Below, one piece after another: positions 47,393-58,959 of a stretch of DNA of 64,000 bases. This DNA comes from Heliocidaris erythrogramma (lineage: Eukaryota > Echinodermata > Echinoidea > Camarodonta > Echinometridae), in assembly GCA_025617745.1 (NCBI GenBank), contig CM046858.1, positions 49,365,197 to 49,429,196 on the forward strand, given 5' to 3'. Within the stretch, counting starts at the first letter, position 1, and each line of letters opens with the position of its first letter. Position numbers and translations under genes: made by a program. The notes under the pieces are model-generated. The model ran no database searches and was not told the origin of the DNA. It was given only the letters and a program-made list of their open reading frames with translations.

Positions 47393-50300
47393 AAGGGAAG
47401 ATGAGTTCTGGGAAAGGTGAAAAATAATTTGTGAGCTTTCTCATTCCTTTTATGCCAGTTTGGAATAATATCATAGTAAAAATGTCCCCTGAAAAGGATT
47501 TTTCTTCAAATGCCCTCAAATATGACTAGAAATAGCTGAAATGTTTGGGCCAAACATTCATCCACATCGTGTGTGCAGTCCCATATACCCATTTCTGTGT
47601 GCAGTCTGTGATTTTTACCGACAAATTTGCTCTCAGCCAATCAGATGCAAGGATTTCAGTAGCTTATAACAGTTATTATGAAAAAAGTTTTATGAAACAG
47701 GGCCCAGAACTCAACTGTATCTTTTAACATACAGCCAAACATATAGACAGACATAGATTTAGCAGACAGAAATAGACAAAACAGACAAAGATAGACATAG
47801 AGACCTAGAAGAGACATATCACACATGAAAATAATGAAGGACAAACAAATACAAGTACAAACAAAAATAAGGACATATTGTGACTTACCTGCAAAGCCTT
47901 GGTCAGGGTTCTTCTTCTTTTTCTTCCTTTCAAACCTTTCAGCCTCCTCCGCTGACATATTCAACATCTTCACTCTTTCGTAGTCTTCTCCTCGAGCTTC
48001 AGCTTGCTACAATGCAACCAAGAAATGACTCATATGATATCTACCAAGCTTGTATAAAGGCCATCGCACACCTTACGATCCTGGTGTGCGACTCACAATC
48101 AGACAAGAGCTGTGATATCACATCTCCCCTCACTCAGTTGCGGACCCATCGGATCGTACAGTATGCGGTGGCCTTAATAATTACAATGCTAATATGATAT
48201 TATCCACATTCATATTTATCAAAGATCTTGTTTCCTTCACATACAATAACGGTAGTTAAATTGAATTCCACATTAGCAGGGCAGTGTGTGAAAAAGGCTG
48301 ATCAAATTTAGGATCAAATTTAGGATCAACTAGGAGGAGAGATCCTTGGATCATAATGATTATGTTTACTTGCCCCCTCCCAGGCACAAGTGATGCCGAT
48401 CAATCAATAATAACTACTGTATATTTACCTTTCTCTGTTCTTCATCTTTGAGAATCCATTCATTCCTTCTCTTCTGTGCTTCATGATTCACAGGAAGTTT
48501 GTTTCTTCTGTCCTCCTCAACAAGCTCTACATGGTTCAGCTTCCTGGCTTCATTCTAACAATCATCAAGACATTTTCAGTCAAAAAATAAAAACATTTTA
48601 ACAGTTATTGAAAATGTCCATATGCTGTATAACCTATAACTATTTTTTAGAAATATATATGTAGTGAAATAAATTGTGCAATGACAATCAGAAGGACAAT
48701 GGACCTATCAAAATATAAGGGACCAGATATGTAGCCTCCAATGTAATCTAAATATACCATAATAAACAATTCCACATTGAATTTGCATGAAATAAAACTT
48801 TGAAGATTGAGAAAATCATTTGTTTCAAAACAAACATAACCACAAAAAAAATAAATAATAAAATAAAAAATAATGTCAAAAGATACTACATATATGCACA
48901 AAATGAAGATATGCAAACACCATCAAGAGTGTTCAAGATTGCCAAAGTTTTAACAAATCCCACTGAATATAAATGATAAATGATATCAGTCTCCTTTGAA
49001 ACGAAATAGGCAAGAAAATTTCTTACTGTCTTCGCTTAATATACATTCTAAAATGCAAAGTTGAAACCAGTTATGATACTTTTTAGTTCAGAAGAGCTCT
49101 TTTGAGAATTGCTGTTTTCATTGTGAGATTCTCATCCAGAAATTTTTATGTATTTTTTAAATAGAGATTAAAAAAAAATAGTTTTTCAGACCTAAATCAC
49201 TCGCTGCTCCTGTGTATTTTTTTTTCACTGCATGAGAATGCATCTACTTGAAATACTTGATAGAGATAATGGATTCTCACCCTCTTGAGATGAAGGTTCT
49301 TGATTCTGTTCATTCTATCCATCTTCTTCTGTGCCTCTGATCTGACCCCTGACCCTGATGCTGACCCCTCAGGAAGGTCAGGTCTGCTTGAGGAACAGGA
49401 TGGAACATCCTTGGCCTACAAAACATAAAATAAATTAAAATAAGTTTTATTTAGATAGAACGGCATCACCTGTTAAGGTAGATAGTCTCTCAAGTCTCAA
49501 CATGCTCAAAGACAAAGGAAAGGAAAGTTGTTTTGGGTTTGTGGCAGCGAACAAAACAAATATACACGGGCGCTAAAATTTGCTACCTGTATATGAATGT
49601 GCAGTGTAAAACTAAGATGTGCGGCGAGATGCTAAATTTATTTGCGCTAATCAATTCACGCGAATGGATGCGGTACATTCACGTAAAGTGATTAGCGCAA
49701 TAAAATCTGGCATCTCACATCACAACAACTTACATGTAGTTAGTGCTGCGATACACATTCATCTAGAACATCGGATGGCGACGTTAAAGGTCGGTCCCCA
49801 GACGCAAGATGTAAACAATCATAAATGATTGATAGACGTCTGTAAAAACCCACTCACAGAAACATCACTAGGTCTATGTGGGGCTGTGTCAATTTCGGCG
49901 GCGGTCACAACTTCTAAGTTGAAGAGGTAACAACACCAATATAATCAGCAAAATTTTGAGAAAATACTTCCTTCTACATTTTAGAATGATATAGAATAGC
50001 TGATTTCACGCCAGATTCTTCAATAGAATCTTTATCATCTTGATAAGTGAAATTTTCAGGCTGTTTTTGGCCAGCAATCTTGCTCCTTTCCAGCACACAT
50101 ATGTGCTAGAGATCACACACTTGCTATGGGAGGCAATTCCTCGCGGTACGAAGGTACAGAGTGCGAGGTTATCTCCAATAAAGTTGTGTAAGTGTGAGTG
50201 GTAAAAACCCAACCAGGCGCAAATATTCACACTGAATGAGAAGTGCCTTTAAACTCAAACAAAACCAAAACCAAACCAATCACACACACACACACACACG

Positions 50301-52992
50301 CTGCATCAACTGACATGTAGACACGTGTAACTGCAAGGTATAATTAAGCAAGCACAAGCCATATCATTCCTGTCCGAATTCATTTTTTTCATATTCTTAA
50401 TCTCACTTATTCTGAATTATCGTGGAATAAGTCACCAGTCCATTCACTGCCGTTTATTTCGTCAGTGCTGGTAACAGCATTCCACTCCCATAGACATAAC
50501 ACACAAGTGTGTGCGTACACACTGAATGAGCGGAGACCTATTCCATGATATGATATAGCCACTTATTCAAAATTCAAGACAAAGTCTTTGTGGAAGTTGG
50601 AAAAGAGCAAACGGAGCTCAGAGCTTGAGCCTTTTCATGGAATCATGGGCAATACACATGACATAGTGGTAATAGTGCCTCGTGGATCAGGTCAAGCCAG
50701 AGCTCAACAGTCGGGAGCCGCGTGCAGCCATCTGATCTAGCAAGTACTGAAGTACACGTAGCATGCCTAGTTTGGCAGTTTAACTTTGGCAGTTTGGGTG
50801 CTGTTTTTTAAATTTTAATATGCCAATGTCTTAATTATGCGGGCCTTCAACTCCGACTCAAGTTCAAGTATGCCTAACAAATCTAAGCACTAACAATAAC
50901 ATCTCAACGCACCCGACTCATTGCATAACCCATTGAATCATCTTTTCTTATATTTTGGAAGCCCCCCAGTTATGGCTGATTAAACTAGTGTTCTGAAACC
51001 GAATTTAGCCAGACTTCACCGGGGCGGCGTCCGCTACCGGTCCGGTCTGTGACTTGTCTGGTCTGAGCTTACCAGTCAAAACGTCCCCGCGTCAAAACGT
51101 CCTCGGGTGATACCAAAACGTCCCCTTGTTAGACCAAAACGTCCCGGGTCAAAACGTCCCCGGGCTCTTTTGTTAAAAAATATGTTGAATTCTCACCGTT
51201 ATTACATCATATTTTGAAGTAAATGAAATCTATAACCAACAAGAATAGTTTTGTGTCATTTACCATCCACCACACGACTGAATTACCGCTGCATTCACCA
51301 GTTCACGGCATGAAAATCATCTAGCTCTCGCTTCCAATCAACGCAATATCGCCGGCTGTGCATGTAGTGTGCGTGGGGTAGGCCCTACTTTGGTAAGCAG
51401 CTGCACGGCTAGTAGGGTGCGCGGCCCGGTATTCGGTCATATTCCAGAATTCGGTCACGCAACTCTTTGAACAGCTGTGAAGAACTCATGAATAATTTTT
51501 GAGGCTCGAAACCTACACATAACAGACACATGAACAAGGTACCTCTAATGTTGAAAGCAATTCAGGTCGGACGCCCTGGAAAAGATCTCCAAATACCCTC
51601 GAAACTGGTCAGTGTTACCCAAGTTTCCGCACTTCCGGGTTCCGTTAGCGCGTGAGTTAACACGCATAGCCATATGTAGACGCCTATGGTGAAATAACTA
51701 TGTGTGCAGGTGCAATGAATTTAGTATGTGTGTGAAGAGGAGCTTCCGGGTCTTCCATCTATCGCAGCGAATTTGCAAATGGCGATCTCAGCGATGAGCA
51801 AGAGAATATATACCTCACCCCTGCCAGTGAGATGGCGCTCTTCCAGTATTCGGTCAGGCAACATTGAGTGCCTTGCGCCAACGCGCTTTGTGTGCAACTT
51901 GTCGCTTTGCGCTTCGCCGACGCGCTTTGCGCTTTGCTGACGCGCTTTGCTCTTTTTAGAAATACATTTTGTGCATTATTTCTGACCCTAGAGTTTCGAT
52001 TTGTGGATTTTAATGGATAAAAATTCTCATACATTTAAGTATGAATATATAGAAGCCACAGAAAATGCCTAAAAACGCAGAAATGTGACAAAAATGGTTA
52101 TATAACTCTCCCGAGATGCAGCGCACTATCGCGTGACCGAATTGTGGACGGCGCCGACCGAATACTGGGCGGAAAACTTCTCCTTCTTCTGTCGGCGATA
52201 TTTTTTGGGGTAAGTTTCCATGTTTTAAATTATTTTGATAATTATTTAAAGGAGAATTTTGCGGTTCTTTTGATGGTAGATTGTCAATTTAAAGAGAGAG
52301 GTATTCATATTAGCGGCGATTTCTTTTTAAGTGACCGAATACTGGCGCGCGCACCCTAGTAGTACAAACGTTTAACAGTTGACCAGAGCAATTATAATAA
52401 ACGTATATTCAATTTAATATAGAATCTTTATTTGCACATAAAGCACCCCCACGATGCAAGGTTACCCGATGCAATGTGCGCATGTGTGGCCGAGTTTTCC
52501 AGTTTTGTGGAGGCATGCACTCGGTTTAAATATAGGCCTAGGGTTTTAAAGCAAGTTCACTCGCGAGTCAAACTTTATATACTATATAGTTATACTTTGC
52601 AGAAGAAAAAAAATAAGAGTAGCCTAAGCAGTCTACCAACTGACTAGTATAGAAAGAGCGAATGACGCAAAAATTGAGCCAGAGGCAGAGCGGGGGAAAA
52701 GGGCGGGGACGTTTTGGTACGCTACCCGGGGACGTTTTGACGCGGGGACGTTTTGACCGGATACCGGTCTGGAGTGTGACGATTTCGTCGACGACTAAAT
52801 TGGAATGCATTTGACATTATTTTTATTACCGTAACGTTACTATAACACATGGATTGAATGAAACGAATTTCCAACCTCAAATGAACATATTAAAATACCA
52901 AAATTTATAGTATTTAAAGTAAAATAATGACGTCTTTCATTAAAAAAAAATCGGTAATAACAATAACTTACTTGTTGACTGGTGGCTGCCAT
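45673..52992 (-). CDS. SYF2: Pre-mRNA-splicing factor SYF2 (six coding exons, 251 aa)
   Basis: SYF2 is a small helical subunit of the Prp19/NineTeen complex, placed near the catalytic centre of the spliceosome. Coding exons in transcript order: 52992-52972, 49415-49281, 48554-48429, 48006-47889, 46670-46481 and 45838-45673. They sum to 756 nt; phases are consistent and sites GT-AG. The protein starts MAATSQQ. Exon 3 gives [20 protein letters not shown]. Exon 4 gives [20 protein letters not shown] and [11 protein letters not shown]. Exon 5 gives [20 protein letters not shown]. Exon 6 gives [10 protein letters not shown] and ends NLERGTAV. The human protein is 243 aa, so it is full length. The gene runs tail to tail with CDC5L. 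Intron 1 is 3.5 kb and carries two nested transposons. Confidence 0.96.
47270..47391 (+). repeat. GA-rich microsatellite (GAGAGAGT)n in SYF2 intron 4-5
   Basis: About 120 bp is built only from GAGA, GAGT and AAGAGAGTGA units. Any long ORF on the minus strand here is a simple Ser/Leu repeat artefact. Confidence 0.85.
47395..47607 (+). repeat. Dispersed repeat related to 42430-42805
   Basis: 'gagttctgggaaaggtgaaa' through 'catttctgtgtgcagt' matches the copy downstream of CDC5L. It abuts a MITE at 47608. Confidence 0.6.
47608..47705. mobile_element. MITE, AGGGCCCTGTTTCATAAAAC family, copy 4 (one end lost)
   Basis: It contains 'acaaatttgctctcagccaa', 'tttcagtagcttataacagt' and the terminal 'ttttatgaaacagggccc'. 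Confidence 0.7.
48057..48175. mobile_element. 119 bp inverted-repeat element, AAGGCCATCGCACACC ends
   Basis: 'aaggccatcgcacaccttac' pairs imperfectly with 'gtatgcggtggcctt'. It lies in a SYF2 intron directly upstream of exon 4. Confidence 0.55.
49771..49850 (+). repeat. SINE fragment (3' part of the 7SL-headed SINE family)
   Basis: 'tcggatggcgacgttaaagg', 'tcggtccccagacgcaagat' and 'gacgtctgtaaaaaccc' follow the same order as in the fuller copy at 55373-55582. The head is absent. Confidence 0.65.
50000..51070. other. SYF2 intron 1, no host feature recognised
   Basis: It contains a short CA run at 50280-50299 and unremarkable sequence. No exon or RNA gene was seen. Confidence 0.35.
51072..52760. 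mobile_element. 1.7 kb element with iterated AAAACGTCCCC ends, carrying a nested transposon
   Basis: The left end CCAGTCAAAACGTCCCCGCG is repeated as variants of 'caaaacgtccccggg' five times in about 100 bp; the right end is the inverse, with three units and final CGTTTTGACCGG. The interior is occupied by the 51419-52356 element and AT-rich sequence. The superfamily was not recognised; iterated end motifs could be transposase binding sites. Confidence 0.7.
51419..52356. mobile_element. Nested transposon, GGGTGCGCG...CGCGCACCC ends, TAGTA duplication
   Basis: The left end GGGTGCGCGGCCCGGTATTC and the right end GTGACCGAATACTGGCGCGC followed by GCACCC are approximate inverses. TAGTA lies on both outer sides. 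Inside, 51890-51955 repeats 'acgcgctttgc' and 'gcgctt' units. No transposase frame was recognised. Confidence 0.65.
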
Positions 52993-53059
52993 TTTGCTAT
53001 TTATTATCCTCGTCCATGAAATGTTTTTATATGAAACTAGTACAAAATGCAAACGTATA

Positions 53060-53920
53060 TGATTTATAAATAATAATGATAATTTTAAATTATATTAAAT
53101 ATTATTTACTATATTTATTAAAAAGATCATTTCAATTATACCGAAAATATTAATTTATCCACTATATTTGTAAAATACCGTGTTTGATAAACTTGAAAAC
53201 TAGGAGCTAAAGTGTTCTTGCCGTTTTACAAACTCGATATTTAGTAATGATTTTTATTTTTTATTATTTTAATTGAGATTTGTTATAAAAAATAATTGCC
53301 ATTTATTGCTTAAATTACATCAAGTTACCAAAATGTTTATTGACACGTAACTTTAATAACCTTTTCTTGATTTTCTTTCGTGAAAGCAAAAAAATATATT
53401 GATATTGATATTGATATTGATATTTTTATTCAACTTTCTTCCTTTTTACAAGTCACATAGAACATTACATTCAATTATTACGCATTTACAATGCAAACAA
53501 AATCATGCATAACAATAATAATTATAATGAAGTGAATTGAAAGAAAGACAAGGAGACCAAGGTCCCCCTCTGTACATGAGCAAGGAAATAAATGTATTTA
53601 AAGGGAGTATATACATTAATAACTACCTAAGAATACGTACGTTATGAAAGTAATGGGGTGTGTAAAAAAAAAAGACAAAACAAGCTATATTCAAAAAGGG
53701 AGAATAGAGTTACACATAACTAGACGGGAGAGAAAGAAAGAAAATATGAGAAATGATAAAGGAAAAGAGTATTACACAGTAACAATAGGTACATCACACG
53801 ACGAGTACAAAAACATAGGGAACAAAGGAATAATTAGCTGACAATCTGAAAATATTCAGTTAGACACAGGATATCAATAAAAGGAAACTACACATCATAG
53901 TAGGCTAATTCACAGTAATA
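53060..53920. other. AT-rich intergenic DNA upstream of SYF2
   Basis: It contains (ATTGAT)n at 53392-53417 and a low-complexity A/G-rich stretch. No promoter element or gene is convincing. Confidence 0.35.
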
Positions 53921-53928
53921 GGCACCAA

Positions 53929-54325
53929 CATTCGCGGATCCGGGCCGGAAGTGCCCCCCCCCCCTTTTGGAAGAAAAGTATGCATTTTGACCATAGACGA
54001 TCCGCCATTTTCTTGATTGTGCCCACCTTTTCGGATGAAGACCTTTTTTTCTCCTTTTTTTTTGCTTGTTTGGGAATTATGGAGGTAAACTGGACCCCAT
54101 TAAACACCCCCCCCCCCCCCCACTGAGCGAATTTTGAAAGTCTGGCGAAATTTTTTTTATGTTGACACCCCCCCCCCCCCCTCCCCACCCCCCACTGAGT
54201 GACTTTTCGAGAAGCTGGTGAGACCCCAAAAATACGGGTCTACCTTTTCCAAAAGTTGACCAAAAAAAAAATAAAAACCTTCATTTGTGTGCCCCCTCTT
54301 TTACTCAATCCTGGATCCGCCCCTG
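53929..54325. mobile_element. 397 bp hAT-type non-autonomous element with perfect 8 bp target duplication
   Basis: The right end inverted reads CAGGGGCGGATCCAGG, a typical hAT terminus; the left end is CATTCGCGGATCCGGG. GGCACCAA flanks both sides (53921-53928 and 54326-54333). Internal poly-C runs at about 53956, 54108 and 54170 are followed by 'cactgag'. Confidence 0.85.
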
Positions 54326-54787
54326 GGCACCAAAATAACTACGATAGTATACCGATACTCTAAGAGTCACAATAATTTTCAAGAAGAAAAACCTCAAGTG
54401 CACGCTGCAATTTCCAATCTGATAGGCCCCTTTTTTGCTAGGGCCGGGGCTGGCACCTTTTGCCCGAATATTAAATTTTTGTTTTTAAACTTTTACGAAT
54501 GAGCGAAGCACGAGCAAGCAAAACTTAATTTTCCAGGAAATAAATATTCGCGGGCACATCGCTACCTAGACCAAAAGCTTCAGTCTCTCTGTATCGTCGG
54601 TTGTTCCGCTGAGACTTCGTCTGGCTCCACTAACGTTAGACCTCCGTACGTGTATGGGGAAGGTTGAGAAATGTCAGAAATATTAAAGATTTCCCCATAA
54701 CAGATGGTTATTTCTGTCTAATCGCTACCCAGATATGAGGTGATGTTTGCCCAAATATCGGCACTTTCAAAATCCTAGGGGGAGCTG

Positions 54788-54812
54788 CCCCCCCCCCCCC
54801 CCCCCCCCCACC
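54788..54812 (+). repeat. Poly-C tract
   Basis: More than twenty near-continuous C residues precede 'accccacgacacg'. This may be the tip of a decayed G/C-tipped element. Confidence 0.6.
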
Positions 54813-55372
54813 CCACGACACGTCCCCGCCTCGTACCGTCGTACGCCTATGATTCCACTTGACTAGACTCAAATTCAGTATTTTCTGTAAATCGCTAAAA
54901 TTCTGTGTTATGGTAACGTAGCATTGTTCTTGGTGGACCAAATTAGTCCGTAACTTCAGCAATATTTTCAGTACAGTACTCAGTATAGGGCCTAGGCCTA
55001 CGTGTGATCGTGAAAATTAAAATTGATCTTATGTTAAGTCAGTGCCGGTAGCTCTCTTCGCTTGTGCCTGTGGCTGTGGCTCTTCTAATCATCAATTTGC
55101 CTGGTCTTTATTTAATGTAAGTTATTAAGTGGGTTGAAATTTCAATATGTCATCCTGTAGATTTTGCCATAGTACTCTTAATATTATTATTAACTTAACA
55201 AAAGTTATTAAGTAGGCCTAGGGCCTAGGCGGACATTCATTATCAATATCATTATCAATATCAGGACCATTCTGTTTTCAATGTTTGTTGAATTGAAGAA
55301 GTTGATGATCATGATTATGAAGCAAGTGGATGCTGTGAAAGTGTGATGACAGTGTGAAAGTGTGATGACAAA

Positions 55373-55582
55373 CTGGGCGTTGTGGCGTGCGCCTGTAATC
55401 CAGCTACCAGTGGAAGTTATAAACTGATTTAGCGGACATGGCGGACCCAGGTTCGAGACTGAGTCACGTCTTTCGGATGGTGACGTTAAACTTAAAATTA
55501 GGTCGGTCCCAGACGTAAATAATCATATCTGATTGATACACGTCTGTAAGTGTAAAAACCCATCACACACACACACACACAC
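55373..55582 (+). mobile_element. SINE with a 7SL-RNA-like 5' head and a tRNA-like box B
   Basis: The head 'tgggcgttgtggcgtgcgcc' then 'tgtaatccagctac' lines up with the 7SL RNA start (GGGCGCGGTGGCGCGTGCC, TGTAGTCCCAGCTAC). About 70 bases later 'ggttcgagac' resembles a pol III box B. The body 'tttcggatggtgacgttaaa' and 'ggtcggtcccagacgtaaat' is shared with the fragment at 49771. It ends in a CA tail at 55563-55582. Confidence 0.65.
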
Positions 55583-55910
55583 AGTGACAGTGTGAGCAGG
55601 TGAGGCCGAGGCTGTGTGACGTGACCATGTGCGCCTTAGCTTAACTCCAGGGGGCCGGGAGTAGCCAGGACTAGCTTCCTGAGTGTAAAAAAAAAAAAGG
55701 GGGGGGGGGCTATAGGCCTACCGGTAATCCTATATAAAAAAGTATACGCCTTTTAATTTACAGTTTTAGTTTTACATCACAAAGCTAGGTGTTTTATTCC
55801 GCCAATGTTTAGCAGGTCATAAAAAATGGGCTGGAAATGGGCAAAAGCTTCAGTCTCTGTTCGTCGGGTGTTCCACTGGACTACGTCTTGCTTCACTACA
55901 CCTCCTTACA

Positions 55911-57312
55911 TAGACCGAAATTTTCTGTCTCCAGTACGTTAGCCTCTTATTTGGGTAGGGTCGGCTATAGCCCCGGGACGCTGCCACGAAGTGGCAGCGT
56001 CCTGAGTGAAACCAGTACGATTCGGTGGGTCTCACAATTTACCAATGTTCAAATGACCATTGAAAATATAGCCATATAAGTTATTTTTTGAAATTAAAGT
56101 ATCATATATACGATGCCACTTACCTAAACAGACCTTCCGCAAATCAGCTTTTCCTAAAAAATGTGTAGAATCGATGAATGTCACTTTTTACTCTCAATTT
56201 TCGAAACCAGTCCCATTCGCCATGTTGTTGAAGCAGAAGCGAAAATAGGCACTTGCGCATGCGCCTATGAATATTTATTACAACGACGGCATAGTTTTCG
56301 TCACAAGAATAATGAATATTCATATATCCACTGTGATCCGGCGATCTCTATTCGCTCGAGCTCCTGCCTGCCACTCGTCTTAATGAATATTCATAATGCT
56401 CCCTTCTTGTCTGACGCATGCGCATTGCAAGCAAAACACCGACCTACGAAAGTTTTTAGTACAGGCTTTTGGAGATAAATAGGCTTTTTTTGTATCATCC
56501 TCATTGAAAAGAAAGACGACAGTCAATCGTAAAGTATTGTAAGTACCTAAAGTAGCCTAAAATCAAATAATGTCATGTTTCATGGCTATCATTTTGACAA
56601 ACGACCTTGTAATTAAGAGACATCCAAGCAATCAAAGGACTGCTGATCGCAGCCCGAACACTACGTGTTCGGGCTGCCGCAGTAAGGTCGGCTACTACTT
56701 GGAGACAGAAGCCGTCCTATCACTTTGCTGTGCAAAATTTGTCTATGCCTTTTATATGGCGTTGTGCCTGCTGGAACAGTAGGAAAAAATCATTTTTCCT
56801 CTGTATTTTTTTAAAAATAATCATAAGGCCTAGGCTCTAATTCATATACTTAATCTGTTCAACATACCAATTTGACCAAATGATCCATTTAATGCTCCTT
56901 TTTCATGTAATTCAGGGTCCAAGGTCTTCTCCGTTCGAAAATCCTGCAGCCGTATTCAAACCGTTACCCGAGCTTCTAGTCTCGTACAAGGCAAAATGAT
57001 TATGAAGGAAAAAATACGATAAATTCATTACGAACTCGTGCACATTGATTTCAAAACGGTTATTTCTTTAACACTAAACAAACATATTTAATGTTAAAGA
57101 AATAACCGTTTTGAAATCAATGTGCACGAGTTCGTAATGAATTTATCGTATTTTTTCCTTCATAATCATTTTGCCTTGTACGAGACTAGAACGGCACAAC
57201 GCCATAGACAAATTTTGCACAGCAAAGTGATAGGACGGCTTCTGTCTCCAAGTAGTAGCCGACCCTACCCAAATAAGAGGCTAACGTACTGGAGACAGAA
57301 AATTTCGGTCTA
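55911..57312. mobile_element. Long-TIR DNA element, TAGACCGAAATTTTC family, copy 2, with 9 bp duplication
   Basis: Inverted ends run about 56 bp (TAGACCGAAATTTTCTGTCT, then CCAGTACGTTAGCCTCTTAT and TTGGGTAGGGTCGGCTA). CTCCTTACA flanks it at 55902-55910 and 57313-57321, perfectly. Long TIRs plus a 9 bp duplication are typical of Mutator-like elements; no transposase is present. A nested palindrome occupies 56684-57264. Confidence 0.85.
56684..57264. repeat. Nested palindrome within the long-TIR element
   Basis: Outer arms 'aaggtcggctactacttgga' (56684) and its inverse ending near 57264 enclose an inner near-perfect hairpin, 56975-57190, with arms of about 100 bp ('tctagtctcgtacaaggcaa' to 'ataaccgttttgaaat' inverse). 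The inner stem has a loop of about 14 bases. Confidence 0.8.
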
Positions 57313-57461
57313 CTCCTTACATAGACTGAACTCCGTCTCTCACTCTGTACCAGGGACTAAGGACGAATTTTCATTTTCCAATAAATACATTATTTTATTA
57401 AAATAAACAACTCAGAATGAGAACAACGGTAATATAATATGCTTGAATAAATTTCTTACCC

Positions 57462-57660
57462 CAAATTCCTCGTCTGGTACACGAATCTGATCATTTGAAG
57501 CATGGAAGTTGCACGTCAGTAGCGAGTCGCTGACAGCCTTCTTGGTTATAATCACATGACCCGGAAGTGGGCCTAGTCGGAAGCGTATAGGAGGTTGTGT
57601 AGTAAAGCAAAAATTATACTCAGTCAGTCAGTACGAAACTTGAGTTCAAACCAGAGTAAG
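57462..57660. promoter_or_regulatory. Candidate bidirectional promoter / first exons
   Basis: Between two transposons lies a stretch with an ETS-like ACTTCCGG (as CCGGAAGT on plus) next to an E-box-like CATGTGA. On the minus strand a frame ends GTACCAGACGAGGAATTTGGG before a donor GTAAGA (near 57462). On the plus strand CCAGA is followed by a perfect donor GTAAGT near 57655. These could be divergent first exons, the plus one possibly for the gene starting at 62137. No transcript evidence. Confidence 0.35.
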
Positions 57661-58012
57661 TCCCAATTTTGTTAATTATCTGTATATTTTTCGTTTTTTA
57701 AAATTATTTATTGAAATATGAGAACACTAGCACCATCTATGTGGATTTTTAGAGAAAGGGGATGGCTTATTGGGATGAAAAATCAGATCCCCCTTTTGGG
57801 GGGGATTTTGCTCATAGGTCATGTATTGTAGATCCCCTTATGTTCCGGGAAGGTGGGGTAGCCGTCTGTGTAGGAGGAGAAGGTAAAAATAAGAAAATGT
57901 TAAAGACTCCTCCGAAACAGACGGGTTTTCAGCTGTCTAAGCCAGGATTAGCTTTGTGAGTGTAAAAAAAAAAAAAAAAAATTGGCTATACGCCTTTTAC
58001 ATCACGAAGCCA

Positions 58013-58747
58013 GGGGGTCGTTTCATCAAATCAACTCCATGACAGTCATAACTGTTGTCGGCGATCTACGGAAATGTCATGGACCTGACAAACTGTTTCA
58101 CGAAGACATGATAAACGACAACTCAATGATATCGATACTCACTGGCGAAAAAATATATAGTCTTTATCACAATCCATTGGAATTATCGTCAATTACCCAA
58201 ACAGATTTTGAGGCTCAGTTTTTCGCAAACTATTCCAAAATGTCAAAAATGGCAGCGAAGATGAATGCTGGTGATACAAACATCCTGTTTACATGAATGG
58301 CAAATTTATAAAATTGAGAAAACTCGAGGAGGCTTTTGCGATGTACGAAATTAGATTTGTAGGTAATAGGATACCGTAATTGCCCAGGGGGGTCTGTCCT
58401 CATTGCAAGGGGGGTATCATGCGTGACCAAAGACTCACCAAAAGCACCCTAAGCAAGTATTTACGTGGTGCCAAAAAATACACCCTAAATATTACCCGTG
58501 AGTTGGGTAATTTGCTACCCTAAGTAATAATTGTTTGTAACCCCCCTAAGCAAATAATACCAGTTTTTACTACCTCTTTGGAACTTTGGTGGATATGACA
58601 GGTCTGGGGTACCGACAAGTCACTTGTCAGCGAAGTTGTCTTGGTCTTGGCAAAGACGGCTTTGTGAAAGACTTACCGGACAAGTTGAGTGACAGTGTCG
58701 AGATGTCGCTGATCTTGTCGTTATGACGGTTTGATGAAACGACCCCC
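58013..58747. mobile_element. 735 bp MITE, GGGGGTCGTTTCATCAAA ends
   Basis: GGGGGTCGTTTCATCAAA at the left is answered by TTTGATGAAACGACCCCC at the right. The interior contains several 'gtcgt', 'cttgtcgg' phrases and a block of 'caccctaagcaagta' repeats. The ORF at 57982-58296 is not conserved with anything I know. Confidence 0.75.
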
Positions 58748-58959
58748 AGGCGTTTATGCCCAGAAATCTAATTGCGTACGGGGTTAGCAGGACATGAAAA
58801 TGCCCTGAAATAACACTTTTCTGATAACTCCCGCGACCGACAGGCCATTCCCCACAGCGTTTCCTCCTAGGGAAATGTTTGGAATTAAAATGTCTTTGAT
58901 CGTACGTATTTTTACAAAAAAATCAAAAAAAAGATTATAAGAAATTTTCGAGAACTCAC

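Noticed and set aside
47106..47519. 137-codon Ser/Leu-rich frame on minus strand
   Set aside because: It runs through a GA microsatellite inside a SYF2 intron.
57982..58296. 104-codon protein gene
   Set aside because: It starts outside and continues into the 58013-58747 MITE; no homology or splice signals.
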